This document shows positions 34,177 through 43,768 of a stretch of 64,000 nt of DNA, one piece after another. The notes below the pieces were generated by a model that saw only the letters and a list, made by a program, of their open reading frames with translations, ran no database searches and had not been told where the DNA came from. Position 1 is the first letter of the stretch. Each line of letters starts with the position of its first letter. The stretch is from positions 4,393,051 to 4,457,050 of the forward strand of contig NZ_CP017080.1 in assembly GCF_001645685.2 (NCBI RefSeq), read 5' to 3'. The position numbers were made by a program, and so were the translations under genes. This stretch comes from Peribacillus muralis. Lineage in GTDB: Bacteria; Bacillota; Bacilli; Bacillales; DSM-1321.

Positions 34177-35676
34177 TCATTTCGCTTCGAAGGTTTCGAC
34201 CAATAGGGCAAGCGTCCGAGCCATGACACCCGTCGCTCCTGCGGTGCATAATGCAGAGCTGCTGGAGGTTGTCGATGTCCCGGCAATATCCAGATGGACC
34301 CATGGAGTCCCTTCGGCAAATTCACCGATGAAAGCGCCGCCCATGATCGCATGTCCGGCCCCGCCAGGTGAATTGTTCAAATCGGCTATTTTACTGTTGC
34401 GTACCCGTTCCTTGTCTTTTTCAGTGATCGGCAGCCGCCACATCGGCTCGCCGGCCTCCTCCGAGGCTTTTTGGACCTGCTCATAAAATTCGACGTCATT
34501 GGTCATTGAACCCGTCATATCCATCCCCAATGCCGTTATGACACCGCCCGTTAACGTCGCTACATCAATCAGGTAGTCTGCACCATGATGTTTAGCATAC
34601 GTCATCGCGTCTGCCAAAACGAGCCGTCCTTCAGCATCGGTATTCAATACCTCGATCGTTTTCCCGCTCATGGCAGTGATTACATCATCCGGCTTAAAGG
34701 CCTCGCCGCTGATCATATTATCAGTGGAAGGAATGACCGCCACCACATTTTGGTCCGGTCCTAATTCGCCGATAATTTCCATTGCCCCCAATACGGCTGC
34801 AGCACCGCCCATATCGGTCTTCATTCCAACGATCCCCGCCTTCGTTTTCAATGAATACCCGCCAGTATCGAAGGTGATGCCCTTACCGACCAAGCCGATA
34901 ACATCTTTCCACTCATCCTTCCCTTGATACTTCAGGACGATCATTTTCGGTGGTTCGACTGAACCTTGATTGACGGCAAGGAGTGCGCCCATTCCCAATT
35001 TGAGCATATCTTCCTTCTCGAGGATCTCGACTTCAAAGCCATAGCGTTCACCCAAAGCGGATGAATAAGCCGCCAAATCCGTGGACGTCAGCAAATTCCC
35101 AGGGGTGTTGACCAATGTCCTTGCCGAGTTCGTCGCCCTTCCGAAAATCCGGCCTACATGAAGGGCTGCCCCCACCTCATCTTTATCCGCATCACTATAA
35201 ACGGTAATCGCTTCGATACTTTTTTCGACCTGGTTCGATTTTTGCTTGTATCCGGCAAATTGGTAGGAAGCCAATTCGAAAGCCTCTGAGAATGCATGCG
35301 CAGCATCCAGGGCGTCCAGGTTTTCCGTCGTGAATGTATCCAAGGCGACCGACAGTGTAGTGAGCTTGGATTCCGAAATCGTTTTACGTGCTTTCCCCAA
35401 TGCTTCACGGAGCGTTTCAAACGTAAGCTCTTTTTCCTTCCCCAAGCCCACAAATACCAATCTCTTTACGCCCAGCTTTCCTAATGTATGTATTTTGGCA
35501 ACCGTTTTCTTCTTGGAAGAGATTTCACCAGCTTTCACTAACTCCGTGAGCTGGCCGCCTAATTGCTCATCCGCTTCCTTCCCAATGCCCGTGAATTTAA
35601 TCGGTCTGTCAAACACACCCAGAATCAGGCATTCATCGATCATATCTATATTCAACGCATCTTTTACTGTGAACAT
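34177..35676 (-). CDS. pepA: Leucyl aminopeptidase (M17) PepA/YuiE
   Basis: 499 aa, the normal length for cytosolic M17 aminopeptidases. The N-terminal domain is followed by the di-metal catalytic domain with [17 protein letters not shown] (metal-binding K and D), [13 protein letters not shown] and the family signature [14 protein letters not shown] (residues 346-359 region). It removes N-terminal Leu and other residues from peptides as a hexamer in the cytosol. The position corresponds to B. subtilis yuiE. The AATGGAGGAGATAGCAA ATG start is clear. Confidence 0.95.
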   Translation of the reverse strand: MFTVKDALNIDMIDECLILGVFDRPIKFTGIGKEADEQLGGQLTELVKAGEISSKKKTVAKIHTLGKLGVKRLVFVGLGKEKELTFETLREALGKARKTISESKLTTLSVALDTFTTENLDALDAAHAFSEAFELASYQFAGYKQKSNQVEKSIEAITVYSDADKDEVGAALHVGRIFGRATNSARTLVNTPGNLLTSTDLAAYSSALGERYGFEVEILEKEDMLKLGMGALLAVNQGSVEPPKMIVLKYQGKDEWKDVIGLVGKGITFDTGGYSLKTKAGIVGMKTDMGGAAAVLGAMEIIGELGPDQNVVAVIPSTDNMISGEAFKPDDVITAMSGKTIEVLNTDAEGRLVLADAMTYAKHHGADYLIDVATLTGGVITALGMDMTGSMTNDVEFYEQVQKASEEAGEPMWRLPITEKDKERVRNSKIADLNNSPGGAGHAIMGGAFIGEFAEGTPWVHLDIAGTSTTSSSSALCTAGATGVMARTLALLVETFEAK

Positions 35677-35956
35677 TTGCTATCTCCTCCATTCGATTAC
35701 TTTCATTATATCGAAATCTTCTAAAGTTTTCGATAAAGGCATTCAACAATAATATTATAAAGGATATTGTTTAAAAACGGTTACTTTGGAGTAATAGTAT
35801 AAGAAAGATCATATTTTATCCTTATCCAGCAGGTAATCGACAGGATTTGATGGAACTAATTAATAAGCGCCGGATACGTTCGCTTATGCAAAGCAGGATT
35901 TCTTACTTATATATGGTTTCCCACGTTACTCATAATTAGAAAGAAGGCGGATACTT

Positions 35957-36439
35957 TTGGAATTATTTCTCAACTTCCCTTTAATCGCAGCATTGATTGC
36001 CATTTTCTTTGCTCAATTCATCAAGGTGCCCATTCATTTCATCGCTTTTCGCAAAGTGAACTGGGCCCTCCTTAACTCGACGGGCGGTATGCCGAGCTCC
36101 CATTCTGCTGCCGTATCAGCCCTTACCGTTGCAGTAGGGATTGAAACCGGCATGGATTCACCCGTGTTCGCGGTTGCTGCGATCTTTGCCATCATCACGA
36201 TGTTCGATGCTACAGGTGTTAGAAGGCAGGCAGGGGAGCAGGCCGCCGTCTTGAATCGGCTCGTTACCGATTTCAATACATTTGTCGAGCAAGCAAAAAA
36301 TTGGCAAAAAAAAGCGGATAAGCAGAAACAGCAACAATTAAAGGAACTGTTGGGCCATAAGCCAATCGAGGTATTTTTTGGAGCCTTGACCGGTGTATTC
36401 ATTGCACTTGTGCTTCACTTTTTCATTTTCCAAGGGTAG
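35957..36439 (+). CDS. yuiD: YuiD, divergent PAP2 family membrane protein
   Basis: 160 aa with a TTG start and AGAAAGAAGG site. Four membrane segments, with the DUF212 block GGMPSSHSAAVSALTVAVG (the S-H resembles PAP2 catalytic residues) and DATGVRRQAGEQAAVLN. Lipid-phosphatase activity is likely from the fold but unproven. The next gene begins ten bases after its stop codon. The 280-bp gap before it contains no recognised gene or element. Confidence 0.88.
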   Translation: MELFLNFPLIAALIAIFFAQFIKVPIHFIAFRKVNWALLNSTGGMPSSHSAAVSALTVAVGIETGMDSPVFAVAAIFAIITMFDATGVRRQAGEQAAVLNRLVTDFNTFVEQAKNWQKKADKQKQQQLKELLGHKPIEVFFGALTGVFIALVLHFFIFQG

Positions 36440-36448
36440 GTGATACAG

Positions 36449-37237
36449 TTGAAAATAATCTCGCTTTGCCCCAGCAATACGGAACTATGCACATATCTCG
36501 GAATAGAGAATCAGCTGATCGCCATCGACGACTACTCCGATTGGCCTGAATCCATTCAGCACCTTCCGAGAGTCGGGCCGGATTTATCGATCGATATAGA
36601 TCATGTGGAGTCATTGAAGCCTGATTTGATATTGGCCTCACTAAGCGTACCCGGCATGGAAAAAAATATCGAAGCATTAAAAAAACGGAACCTTCCCCAT
36701 ATCGTCTTCAATCCACAATCACTTGAAGATATCGCCGATGATTTGCTGACGTTGGGGGAGGCTATCGGCCTTAAGGCTGAAGCTGGGAAACAAGCAGTTA
36801 CATTCAAGGATACCATCCTTAGCTACCAAGACATCGCCGATAAAATCGAGACGAAGCCCTCCCTATATTGGGAGTGGTGGCCAAATCCCCTATTCAGCCC
36901 AGGGGGAATTAACTGGTTATCCGAAATCAGCCGTCTGGCCGGAGGATATAATCTTTTTGAAGACGTGAACATGGCCAGCATCCAAGTCACTGCCGCTGAA
37001 GTGATAGAAAAGGATCCAGACCACATTTGCTTGGCATGGGTCGGGGTTCCTTTACGAAAAGTGAATCCGGGGCTCGTCAAAAAACGGAAGGGCTGGAGCG
37101 ATATGAAGGCAGTTCGCACTCATAACATCCACATCATGGAAGAACCGTTATTCTGCCGTCCTTCCCCCCGTTTATTGGATGGATTGTCCAAACTGGCCAA
37201 GACCCTCCACCCACAAGCATACAATCACTTAGAGTGA
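36449..37237 (+). CDS. Cobalamin/corrinoid-binding-type protein without signal peptide (BtuF-like)
   Basis: 262 aa from the TTG at 36449, which has GGGTAGGTGA upstream; a GTG at 36440 overlaps that site. The class-III periplasmic-binding fold is seen in KIISLCPSNTELCTYLG, SIDIDHVESLKPDLILAS, and RCPSPRLLDGLSKLA-like C-terminus, with LYWEWWPNPLFSPGGINWLSEIS in the ligand cleft. These blocks resemble BtuF-type corrinoid-binding proteins. Unlike transporter components it has no signal peptide or lipobox and no permease or ATPase next to it, so it is likely cytosolic. It follows yuiD by ten bases and is probably co-transcribed. The ligand is inferred. Confidence 0.8.
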   Translation: MKIISLCPSNTELCTYLGIENQLIAIDDYSDWPESIQHLPRVGPDLSIDIDHVESLKPDLILASLSVPGMEKNIEALKKRNLPHIVFNPQSLEDIADDLLTLGEAIGLKAEAGKQAVTFKDTILSYQDIADKIETKPSLYWEWWPNPLFSPGGINWLSEISRLAGGYNLFEDVNMASIQVTAAEVIEKDPDHICLAWVGVPLRKVNPGLVKKRKGWSDMKAVRTHNIHIMEEPLFCRPSPRLLDGLSKLAKTLHPQAYNHLE

Positions 37238-37243
37238 TGACAA

Positions 37244-37281
37244 GGAAAAGGCTGCCCCTCGAGGCAGCCTGCACGTTTTAT
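37244..37281. terminator. Terminator between BtuF-like gene and yuiC
   Basis: AAGGCTGCC pairs with GGCAGCCT around a CCTCGA loop; a T-rich stretch follows after a short spacer. Confidence 0.7.
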
Positions 37282-37323
37282 AGCTTTTACATGAAAGACA
37301 CCAGGCCTTCATCCATCGCTTCT

Positions 37324-38016
37324 TTAAAAGGCAAAGGATGATACATGCTTGTTCAACGCTTGTTCGTTGATCTTTTGCTTGAATACCTGCTTGATCTTCG
37401 TTTCATTCAACTTGCTTAGCTGTTCCTCCGACAACTCGCCAGTCCCTTTTTGCACAACATATACCTTCAGGGTTTTCTTACCCCAATTGTCATACACATC
37501 CTGTACCGTTTCATAATAGAGGTCAAGGTGATTCCCTTTGATTGCTCCCCCCTTGTCGGCTACCACTCCATAGCCATAGCCGGGAATCCATAGGATCGTT
37601 CCTAGCGGGAAGATAGTAAGATCCGCGGCAATGGTGGAGAACACATCCCGTTTCACCTTCACTCCCGAGTACGTAATCCCATAAGAAGGGCTTTCCGGGT
37701 ATTTTCCGGTTGATTCATAGCCAGCTGTGTACCCTGTAGCCAGCACTTCATGCTTAGGATACTTCAAAAGCTCGATACCTTCCTCTATCGTCGCTGGTAC
37801 ATTGCTTCTGGACGCGGATGCGACTAATGTTGCCACCTGCTCCCCCTTATGGATGGTTTTATATTCGAGACCAAGCAAACGATGCTGTCTCATCGTCGCT
37901 TCAAATGGGTCAACTTCAGCAGTAGCCCCAAAAACATGATTTAAGGTTGAGTCGATGGCCAAGATAAATAATATGATAATAGCAACCCTCAAAAATAATG
38001 CCTTACACATCTTCAT
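37324..38016 (-). CDS. yuiC: YuiC, secreted 3D-domain (MltA-like) cell-wall protein
   Basis: 230 aa. The N-terminus has a hydrophobic signal/anchor segment ([22 protein letters not shown]). The C-terminal 3D domain shows [68 protein letters not shown]: the three conserved aspartates are the D in AADLT, ADKGG and LDLYY. B. subtilis YuiC is a small MltA-like lytic transglycosylase-type protein found in spore-forming Firmicutes, so activity against peptidoglycan is expected outside the membrane. Confidence 0.88.
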   Translation of the reverse strand: MKMCKALFLRVAIIILFILAIDSTLNHVFGATAEVDPFEATMRQHRLLGLEYKTIHKGEQVATLVASASRSNVPATIEEGIELLKYPKHEVLATGYTAGYESTGKYPESPSYGITYSGVKVKRDVFSTIAADLTIFPLGTILWIPGYGYGVVADKGGAIKGNHLDLYYETVQDVYDNWGKKTLKVYVVQKGTGELSEEQLSKLNETKIKQVFKQKINEQALNKHVSSFAF

Positions 38017-38105
38017 ATGTATTCATTCCACTCCTCTCACAAAGATATTAGTTCCCTTTCCAGAGAGAAAGTATTCATAACCAGGCAAAACAACCTTTTT
38101 TCGGT

Positions 38106-38140
38106 ATAAAAAAAGGACCGTCCATGAAGACGATCCACCT
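38106..38140 (-). terminator. Terminator after yuiB
   Basis: On the minus strand GGATCGTC and GACGGTCC flank a TTCATG loop, followed by TTTTTTT. Confidence 0.85.
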
Positions 38141-38143
38141 CGA

Positions 38144-38461
38144 TCAAAACATTTGATATCCTTTTTTTCTTAACGTTTTAATAACCACACCAGCTAAAAC
38201 AGCACCAAGCAATCCACTTGATAAAATAATGATATCTGCCGTATGCAAGGACGTGAGATTCGTTCCAAGGCTTGAAAAGGACACTCCCGGGTTTCGGAAA
38301 TATTCGATCAGCTTCGTTTCATTGACAATGACGATGAAGACGATCGGAAATAAAATGACCATGATCCACGATGATCGAAAGAGCATATTGAGCAAAAAGC
38401 CAATTCCGAAAAACAATATGAAAAATAAGAGTATTGAGATAATTAAAACGGGCAATGGCAT
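38144..38461 (-). CDS. yuiB: YuiB membrane protein
   Basis: 105 aa from the ATG at 38461, the length of B. subtilis YuiB. Three membrane segments (VLIISILLFFILFFGIGFLL, WIMVILFPIVFIVIV, and IILSSGLLGAVLAGVVI) and the C-terminal KTLRKKGYQMF that is shared with YuiB are visible. A GTG ten codons upstream would lie at or before the start of transcription predicted from the promoter at 38496-38525, which supports the shorter form. Function unknown. Confidence 0.8.
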   Translation of the reverse strand: MPLPVLIISILLFFILFFGIGFLLNMLFRSSWIMVILFPIVFIVIVNETKLIEYFRNPGVSFSSLGTNLTSLHTADIIILSSGLLGAVLAGVVIKTLRKKGYQMF

Positions 38462-38495
38462 GTTCTTCTTGACCCTCCTTAAAAGCGACACCTTT

Positions 38496-38525
38496 AGTTT
38501 ACTGAAAGAATAAATGCCACGTCAA
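38496..38525 (-). promoter_or_regulatory. Predicted sigma-A promoter of yuiB
   Basis: On the minus strand TTGACG (38520-38525) and TAAACT (38496-38501) are 18 bp apart. The predicted transcription start near 38489 excludes the in-frame GTG at 38491 as the start of yuiB. Confidence 0.6.
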
Positions 38526-38569
38526 CGACTTAATGTCAAAAAATGCCGAAGTAAAGAGATTTACCCATA

Positions 38570-39052
38570 TCACATGAACAATTTATACGATGTATAACCG
38601 AAATGATCGCCCGGATTCAATCCATCAAGCATCGTCTGCATCCGTTCTTTTTTGAAAGCCAAGAGCTGCTCCAATAATATAGATTGCTTTCCCTCCTGTA
38701 TCAATGAATCAGGATCATAAAACCTGGCTTCATACAATTCATCCGATTGAGCGGTGACTTCAAAGCTGAGCGGCTTAAGTAAGAACACCAGCATGTTATC
38801 ACTGATCTCACCTTTGATGACCCCGCTTCTCACACCTACCATGCCTTCGATTTCCGCATGAATGCCCGTCTCCTCCAAAACTTCCCTTACAACAGCCTCA
38901 TCGACGGTTTCATCATTTTTGACAAAACCTGCCGGCAGTGACCATTGCCCTTTAAGCCCGCCATACCTTTTGTTCACGACGAGCCATTCGCCTTTATCCG
39001 ATATCACAAGGCCGGACACTGCCAGCCAGACATTTTTGCATCGTTCCACCAA
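38570..39052 (-). CDS. NUDIX hydrolase
   Basis: 160 aa. The Nudix box GFVKNDETVDEAVVREVLEETGIHAEIEG (residues about 42-70) matches G-x5-E-x7-R-E-U-x-E-E-x-G-U exactly. The N-terminal strand SDKGEWLVVNKRYGGLKGQWSLP and C-terminal helix LLEQLLAFKKERMQ complete the fold. It probably hydrolyses a nucleoside-diphosphate derivative; the substrate is not predictable. It sits next to yuiB on the same strand. Confidence 0.9.
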   Translation of the reverse strand: MVERCKNVWLAVSGLVISDKGEWLVVNKRYGGLKGQWSLPAGFVKNDETVDEAVVREVLEETGIHAEIEGMVGVRSGVIKGEISDNMLVFLLKPLSFEVTAQSDELYEARFYDPDSLIQEGKQSILLEQLLAFKKERMQTMLDGLNPGDHFGYTSYKLFM

Positions 39053-39166
39053 TCTCCACTTCCCCTATCTTCGTTTTAAACCCACCACTTTAACCAAATC
39101 TATGGATGCCATGAAAAGCCATTCAGAGACAAACCCCAAATGGCTTTTTTGAATATGGACCCAAAA

Positions 39167-40384
39167 TCAAAGAATGTTGAACTTCCCTTTTTTAGCGACC
39201 AGGGAAGGCCCGCCAATCAGCAGCAAGGCTCTGTTATCGACCATTTTCTTCAAGAAGGAGGCGGTCTTTCCCGTAACCTTCTTACCGAATACAACGCCAA
39301 TTGCATTGTCATCACCAAGTGAGCATACCGTTCCTTTGTTTTCGAAGGTGAACGTTTCAAGGTCACTTTCGTTACGGACCAATTTAGTCAGGTTCTTCGC
39401 AATGACCTCTCCCTGCTGCATGGCGATTTGTGCAGTAGGAGGATATGGACGGTTGATTTCTTCGTTGATGATCAGAGCGCAATCACCCACGATGAAGATA
39501 TCGTCATGCCCGGGAGCACGCATATCAAGGTTCACTTTAATACGCCCGCGCATCGCTTCGAATCCGGAAGCCTCGATCACGGAGTTCCCGCGTACACCAG
39601 CTGCCCAGACCACGGTACCCGCTTTGATTTCTTCCACTTCATCTTCGCCTTTTGATACGATGATGCCTTCAGGCGTCGCCCCCTTGATGGGAGTGCCGAT
39701 TTTGAATTCAACACCTTTTTTCTCAAGGTAGGAAACAGCATAGTCCACCAGCTCCGGATCGAAACCGGGAAGGACGGCTGGTGCGGCCTCCACACAATAC
39801 ATGCGCACCTTCTTGAAATCAATGTCATATTCTTTGCATAGATCAGGGACACGGTTTGCCAATTCCCCAAGGAATTCAATACCCGTAAATCCGGCTCCTC
39901 CGACAACGATCGTCAAGCGGTCCTCATTCTTTTCTGCCTCAGAGCTGTACGTGGCGAATTGCAATTGAATATGATCACGGATTTCACGTGCAGTGTTCAC
40001 ATTGGAGATAGAGAAAGCATATTCCTTCAGCCCTTGGATTCCGAATGTTTCCGATTCAGGCCCAAGCCCGATCACTGCGTAATCATAAGCGATCTCACCA
40101 TTTTCAAGAACGACTTTTTTATCCTCCGTCTTCACTTCCAAAACGGAATCTTGAATGAATGATACCTTGCTGCCATTAATGACACTTTTGATTGGGTAGC
40201 GGACACGATCATGGTGAAGCGTTCCGGCTGACGCCTCATGAAGCCATGTCGTTTCGTAGTGATAATCATTTTTGTTGACTAATACGATTTCTGCTTCATT
40301 TTGCCCTAGTGCCTTCTGCAAGCGAGTTACGGTCATCAACCCACCATAACCTGCACCTAAAACAACGATAGTTGGCTTTTTCAA
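39167..40384 (-). CDS. yumB: Type-II NADH-dehydrogenase-like protein YumB
   Basis: 405 aa from the TTG at 40384, with AAAGGTGG upstream; this gives the N-terminus [16 protein letters not shown] found in YumB and a length like the B. subtilis protein. The FAD Rossmann motif GAGYGG is near residue 10 and the NADH motif [16 protein letters not shown] near 155-170. The C-terminal FAD contact region is FIVGDCALI, and a membrane-binding C-terminal tail with hydrophobic character is visible. It oxidises NADH and passes electrons to menaquinone at the membrane. YutJ at 45326 is a relative. Confidence 0.92.
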   Translation of the reverse strand: MKKPTIVVLGAGYGGLMTVTRLQKALGQNEAEIVLVNKNDYHYETTWLHEASAGTLHHDRVRYPIKSVINGSKVSFIQDSVLEVKTEDKKVVLENGEIAYDYAVIGLGPESETFGIQGLKEYAFSISNVNTAREIRDHIQLQFATYSSEAEKNEDRLTIVVGGAGFTGIEFLGELANRVPDLCKEYDIDFKKVRMYCVEAAPAVLPGFDPELVDYAVSYLEKKGVEFKIGTPIKGATPEGIIVSKGEDEVEEIKAGTVVWAAGVRGNSVIEASGFEAMRGRIKVNLDMRAPGHDDIFIVGDCALIINEEINRPYPPTAQIAMQQGEVIAKNLTKLVRNESDLETFTFENKGTVCSLGDDNAIGVVFGKKVTGKTASFLKKMVDNRALLLIGGPSLVAKKGKFNIL

Positions 40385-40792
40385 AAGAATTCGTCCACCT
40401 TTACGATATTTTCTTGTGCTGCTTTCCATAATTAACATCTATTTTCCATCTTATTAATCTACATTATAAAAAGCACTCTTATACAATTGTGACTCATTTC
40501 ACGTAACCCTTCATACATGTAATTACATGATAAGTAAATATTAGTCTTTTTTCGTATTTTTTTCAAGTAACAAACGCGCCTTTTCAAGACCTTCCACCCC
40601 TGAAATGAGCCTATTTTAACAGGCTCAGCCTCGGATATTTTCAAATCGCCTAGAGCGAGGGACCAGGCCGTTTTGGATGGCCGCCGAGATAATAGTCGAA
40701 ACTTTCCAACTCTTTTCCCGTTTTTTCAAAGTTCATCTATGGTAAAATAAGAGAATAAATTTCAGCAAACCTAGTATATCGGAGGGATAACG

Positions 40793-41785
40793 TTGGAAGT
40801 TAATGAAAAAGTATATGATATCACCATCATCGGCGGAGGTCCGGTTGGATTATTCACCGCATTTTATGGCGGAATGAGGCAGGCTTCCGTAAAAATCATT
40901 GAAAGCCTTCCACAATTAGGCGGGCAATTGTCAGCCCTTTATCCTGAGAAATACATCTATGATATAGCTGGTTTCCCTAAAGTGCGCGCACAGGAGCTAG
41001 TGAATAACTTGAAGGAACAAATGGCAAAATTCGAACAGACCATTGTCCTGGAGCAAGCCGTGCAAGACGTGGAAAAACAAGCCGATGGAGTCTTCAAGTT
41101 AACGACAGATAAAGAAATCCATTATTCCAAAACCATCATCATCACAGCTGGTAATGGCGCTTTTCAACCTCGCCGCATTGAAATTGATGAGGCGAAAGAA
41201 TATGAAAGCAGCAACCTTCATTATTTCATCGACGATCTCAATCATTTTGCAGGCAAAAAAGTCGCCGTTTTCGGAGGCGGGGATTCCGCAGTGGATTGGG
41301 CCCTCATGCTGGAGCCGATCGCTGAAAAGGTAAGCATCATTCACAGAAGAGATAAATTCCGTGCCCACGAACACAGCGTGGAAAACCTTGAAAAATCAAA
41401 GGTTGAAATACTGACTCCATACATACCCGCGGATTTAATTGGCACTGAAGGACGGATCCATACCGTTGCCATCAAGGATCCAAAGGGTGAAGATACAGAA
41501 ACGCTGGAAGTGGATGCAGTCATCGTCAACTACGGCTTCGTTTCTTCTCTCGGCCCCATCAAAAATTGGGGACTCGAGATCCAGAGGAACAGCATCTTGG
41601 TCAATTCGAAAATGGAAACCAATATTGCCGGAATTTACGCTGCCGGTGATATTGCAACATATGACGGCAAGGTTAAATTGATTGCGAGCGGCTTTGGCGA
41701 GGCGCCAACTGCCGTCAATCACGCTAAGCAATATATCGACCCAAAAGCAAAGGTCCAGCCTATGCATAGCTCCTCCATGTTTTAA
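40793..41785 (+). CDS. yumC: Ferredoxin-NADP reductase YumC (TrxR-like)
   Basis: 330 aa with a TTG start and a strong CGGAGGGATAACG site. FAD motif [16 protein letters not shown] near residue 14, NADPH motif [17 protein letters not shown] near 160, and the FAD C-terminal motif [29 protein letters not shown] near 280. The CxxC of thioredoxin reductase is absent, as expected for the YumC-type ferredoxin-NADP reductase. It transfers electrons between NADPH and ferredoxin or flavodoxin in the cytosol. Transcription probably ends at the terminator at 41800-41841. Confidence 0.93.
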   Translation: MEVNEKVYDITIIGGGPVGLFTAFYGGMRQASVKIIESLPQLGGQLSALYPEKYIYDIAGFPKVRAQELVNNLKEQMAKFEQTIVLEQAVQDVEKQADGVFKLTTDKEIHYSKTIIITAGNGAFQPRRIEIDEAKEYESSNLHYFIDDLNHFAGKKVAVFGGGDSAVDWALMLEPIAEKVSIIHRRDKFRAHEHSVENLEKSKVEILTPYIPADLIGTEGRIHTVAIKDPKGEDTETLEVDAVIVNYGFVSSLGPIKNWGLEIQRNSILVNSKMETNIAGIYAAGDIATYDGKVKLIASGFGEAPTAVNHAKQYIDPKAKVQPMHSSSMF

Positions 41786-41799
41786 TATGCGCAATACAA

Positions 41800-41841
41800 A
41801 CCAAAAGGTTTCGGAATGGTCTCCCTTCCGGAACCTTTTTT
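41800..41841 (+). terminator. Terminator after yumC
   Basis: AAAAGGTTTCGGAA pairs with TTCCGGAACCTTTT around a 9-nt loop and is followed by TTTTT. Confidence 0.88.
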
Positions 41842-41910
41842 ATCTTGATTTAGAACATAACTTCGGAATTATTCATCCAGAGTGAAATGCAACCCAACTC
41901 CAAACCTTCC

Positions 41911-42141
41911 AAAACTGTGGACAATCAAAATATTCATCTTCATTTTCACGCATAGTGGAATGGAACGGAGGGTGCGACACTCCTGCGGGAAATGCGGTTA
42001 TGGAGAGACACCACAGGCGGGCGCATGCGCCGAGGAGGCTCCACGACCGTCCGCAAAAAGGGAGCGCCTGCAGTGAAATGGAACGTTCAAAGTACTCCAC
42101 CATAAAACTGTGGGCAATCAAGATTCCCTCTTCGTTTTGCC
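41911..42141. repeat. Dispersed repeat, copy A, with flanking direct repeats
   Basis: The core (41954-42092) begins AGTGGAATGGAACGGAGGGT, contains CTCCTGCGGGAAATGCGG and CGAGGAGGCTCC, and ends GTGAAATGGAACG. This is the composition of a repeat seen throughout Bacillaceae genomes. It is flanked by direct repeats at 41911-41948 and 42104-42139 that share AAAACTGTGGRCAATCAA and TCTTCRTTTT. The 500-bp gap from yumC to the next gene is otherwise empty except the terminator. Confidence 0.75.
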
Positions 42142-42284
42142 CCTAATTTCCTCTTAAATCCCGCATGTTATCCCCAATTGCAAGCCTGTGGATAACCTTC
42201 TTCCAATAGTTGTCCACAAGTGCTTACCCTCAAATTGTAAAGGGTAATGAATAGAAGTAGATCAGAAAAGGAGAATGCACATAT

Positions 42285-42926
42285 ATGAATATTTTAATTG
42301 CAGGAGCTAACGGGACGACCGGAAGGATGATCATTGAAGAATTATCGAAAAATCCAGAAATGGATGTATACGGAATGATCCGGAAAGAAGAACAGGCTCA
42401 AACGATAAAAGAACTAGGCGGGCATCCTGTTCTGGCAGACTTAGAAGGAAATGTGGATAAAGCAGTGGATAACATGGAAGCCATCATCTTCGCAGCAGGC
42501 TCTGGACCAAAAACGGGGCCAGACAAAACGACGGCTGTGGATAAACTGGGAGCCATTAAACTGGTCGATGCCGCCAAAAAGAAAGGAATTGAGCGTTTTG
42601 TCATGCTTAGCTCCGTCGGTTCTGATCATCCAGAACAAGCTCAAGACGAAATGCGCCACTATCTTGAAGCAAAGCATGATGCCGATGAACATTTAAAGGC
42701 AAGCGGACTGACTTACACCATTGTACGGCCGGTTGCATTGACCAATGAACAGGGTTTAGGCAAAATCTTTGCAGAACAAAAAGTGGACCATACCGATCAA
42801 TCGATATCAAGAGCCGATGTGGCCACCGTTCTGGCCCAGTCGGTCACAGAGAAAAGTACATTCAATAAGACATTCGAGATTTTAAGCGGTTCATTGCCCA
42901 TTAAGGAAGCATTGACTACCATGTAA
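42285..42926 (+). CDS. SDR-type NAD(P)-binding protein, YhfK-like
   Basis: 213 aa. The N-terminal NAD(P)-binding motif is IAGANGTTGRMIIEEL, with IIFAAGSGPKTGPDKTTAVD and RFVMLSSVGSD and TIVRPVALTN following in the order of atypical SDR proteins (YhfK/HSCARG-like). No catalytic Tyr-x3-Lys is visible, so it may bind NADPH as a sensor or isomerase/reductase. Cytosolic. The neighbour YumC is an NADPH enzyme, but the two are probably separate units. Confidence 0.85.
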   Translation: MNILIAGANGTTGRMIIEELSKNPEMDVYGMIRKEEQAQTIKELGGHPVLADLEGNVDKAVDNMEAIIFAAGSGPKTGPDKTTAVDKLGAIKLVDAAKKKGIERFVMLSSVGSDHPEQAQDEMRHYLEAKHDADEHLKASGLTYTIVRPVALTNEQGLGKIFAEQKVDHTDQSISRADVATVLAQSVTEKSTFNKTFEILSGSLPIKEALTTM

Positions 42927-43005
42927 CGCAGGAAAAAAGCAGGAATAGTGATAATCAGTAGGCAAACGAGTAATACTCGCGTTTGTCTACGTCTATTTCC
43001 ATACC

Positions 43006-43109
43006 TTTTCGTCCTTCCGCGCAGTTTTTCCGTCCTTGTACGCAGTTTTTCCGTCCTTCCTCTCGCTTTTTCCGTCCTTGCACACAGTTTTTCCGTCCTT
43101 CCGTTCAGG
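43006..43109. repeat. Array 2: five 21-bp tandem repeats
   Basis: Each unit carries the constant core TTTTTCCGTCCTT (the first copy TTTTCGTCCTT) followed by eight or so variable bases such as CCGCGCAG, GTACGCAG, CCTCTCGC, GCACACAG and CCGTTCAG. The block lies in the gap between the convergent YhfK-like and yutM genes. The exact 21-bp period makes an unsupported minus-strand heptad-repeat reading frame. Confidence 0.88.
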
Positions 43110-43146
43110 ATGAGAACTTTCAAAACACCTTTTGCCCCATAACTAA

Positions 43147-43182
43147 GGAGGACACTTGTTAAAGTGCCCTCCTTTTCTAACG
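43147..43182. terminator. Bidirectional terminator between YhfK-like gene and yutM
   Basis: GGAGGACACTT pairs with AAGTGCCCTCC (one mismatch) around a GTTA loop, followed by TTTTC. Confidence 0.85.
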
Positions 43183-43194
43183 TGTTGAAATTTA

Positions 43195-43557
43195 TCAGCA
43201 ATTCTCCGGCGTACCGGCGTTCTTGGCCGTTTTGAAGGATGATCCGCATCCGCATGACGCAATCGCATTCGGGTTTTCGATCGTGAAGCCTCCACCCATC
43301 ATGGTCTGTTTATAATCAATGACCGTTCCCTTCAATATATCAGCATCCCCGTTATCCACAAGGATCTTAATTTCAAACTGTTCCAGCTGGGAATCTTTTT
43401 CTCCTGGCTCTTCCTCAAAACCCATTCCGTAGGATAACCCACTGCAGCCTCCGCCTTTAACGGCCACCCTTAAAAAGGAACCCTCTTCACCATTATGTTT
43501 CATCATTTCTTTTATTTGAAAAGCAGCAGCTTCCGTTATATTAACAACATCACTCAC
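43195..43557 (-). CDS. yutM: A-type iron-sulfur cluster carrier YutM
   Basis: 120 aa from a GTG preceded by GGAGGGATTTATT. The IscA/ErpA fold has the three conserved cysteines in RVAVKGGGCSGLSYGMGF and IASCGCGSSF, with the usual spacing from the first to the pair. It carries nascent Fe-S clusters to apo-targets. Length equals B. subtilis YutM. It belongs with YutI (46976) and other Fe-S genes in this stretch. Confidence 0.93.
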   Translation of the reverse strand: MSDVVNITEAAAFQIKEMMKHNGEEGSFLRVAVKGGGCSGLSYGMGFEEEPGEKDSQLEQFEIKILVDNGDADILKGTVIDYKQTMMGGGFTIENPNAIASCGCGSSFKTAKNAGTPENC

Positions 43558-43768
43558 AATAAATCCCTCCTTCTTATGATCTGTGAGATAAACTATTTCT
43601 CCTTATAGTATATACCAAAGAATTTCGTACGCTCAATCTTCCAGCTTGAAAAAAATCGGAATTACCACATCCATTTTACCAACATTATTTCTAATATAGT
43701 TTATAATGGGTACAATGAATCAAGCATATAGACTCATTCATTAATTTTATTGGCAAGGGGGGATTCTC

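Noticed and set aside
42797..43255. Open frame on the minus strand with heptad repeats (RTEKLCA-type), 152 aa
   Set aside because: It runs antisense to the YhfK-like gene, across array 2 and into yutM. The heptads arise from the 21-bp period, not from a protein.
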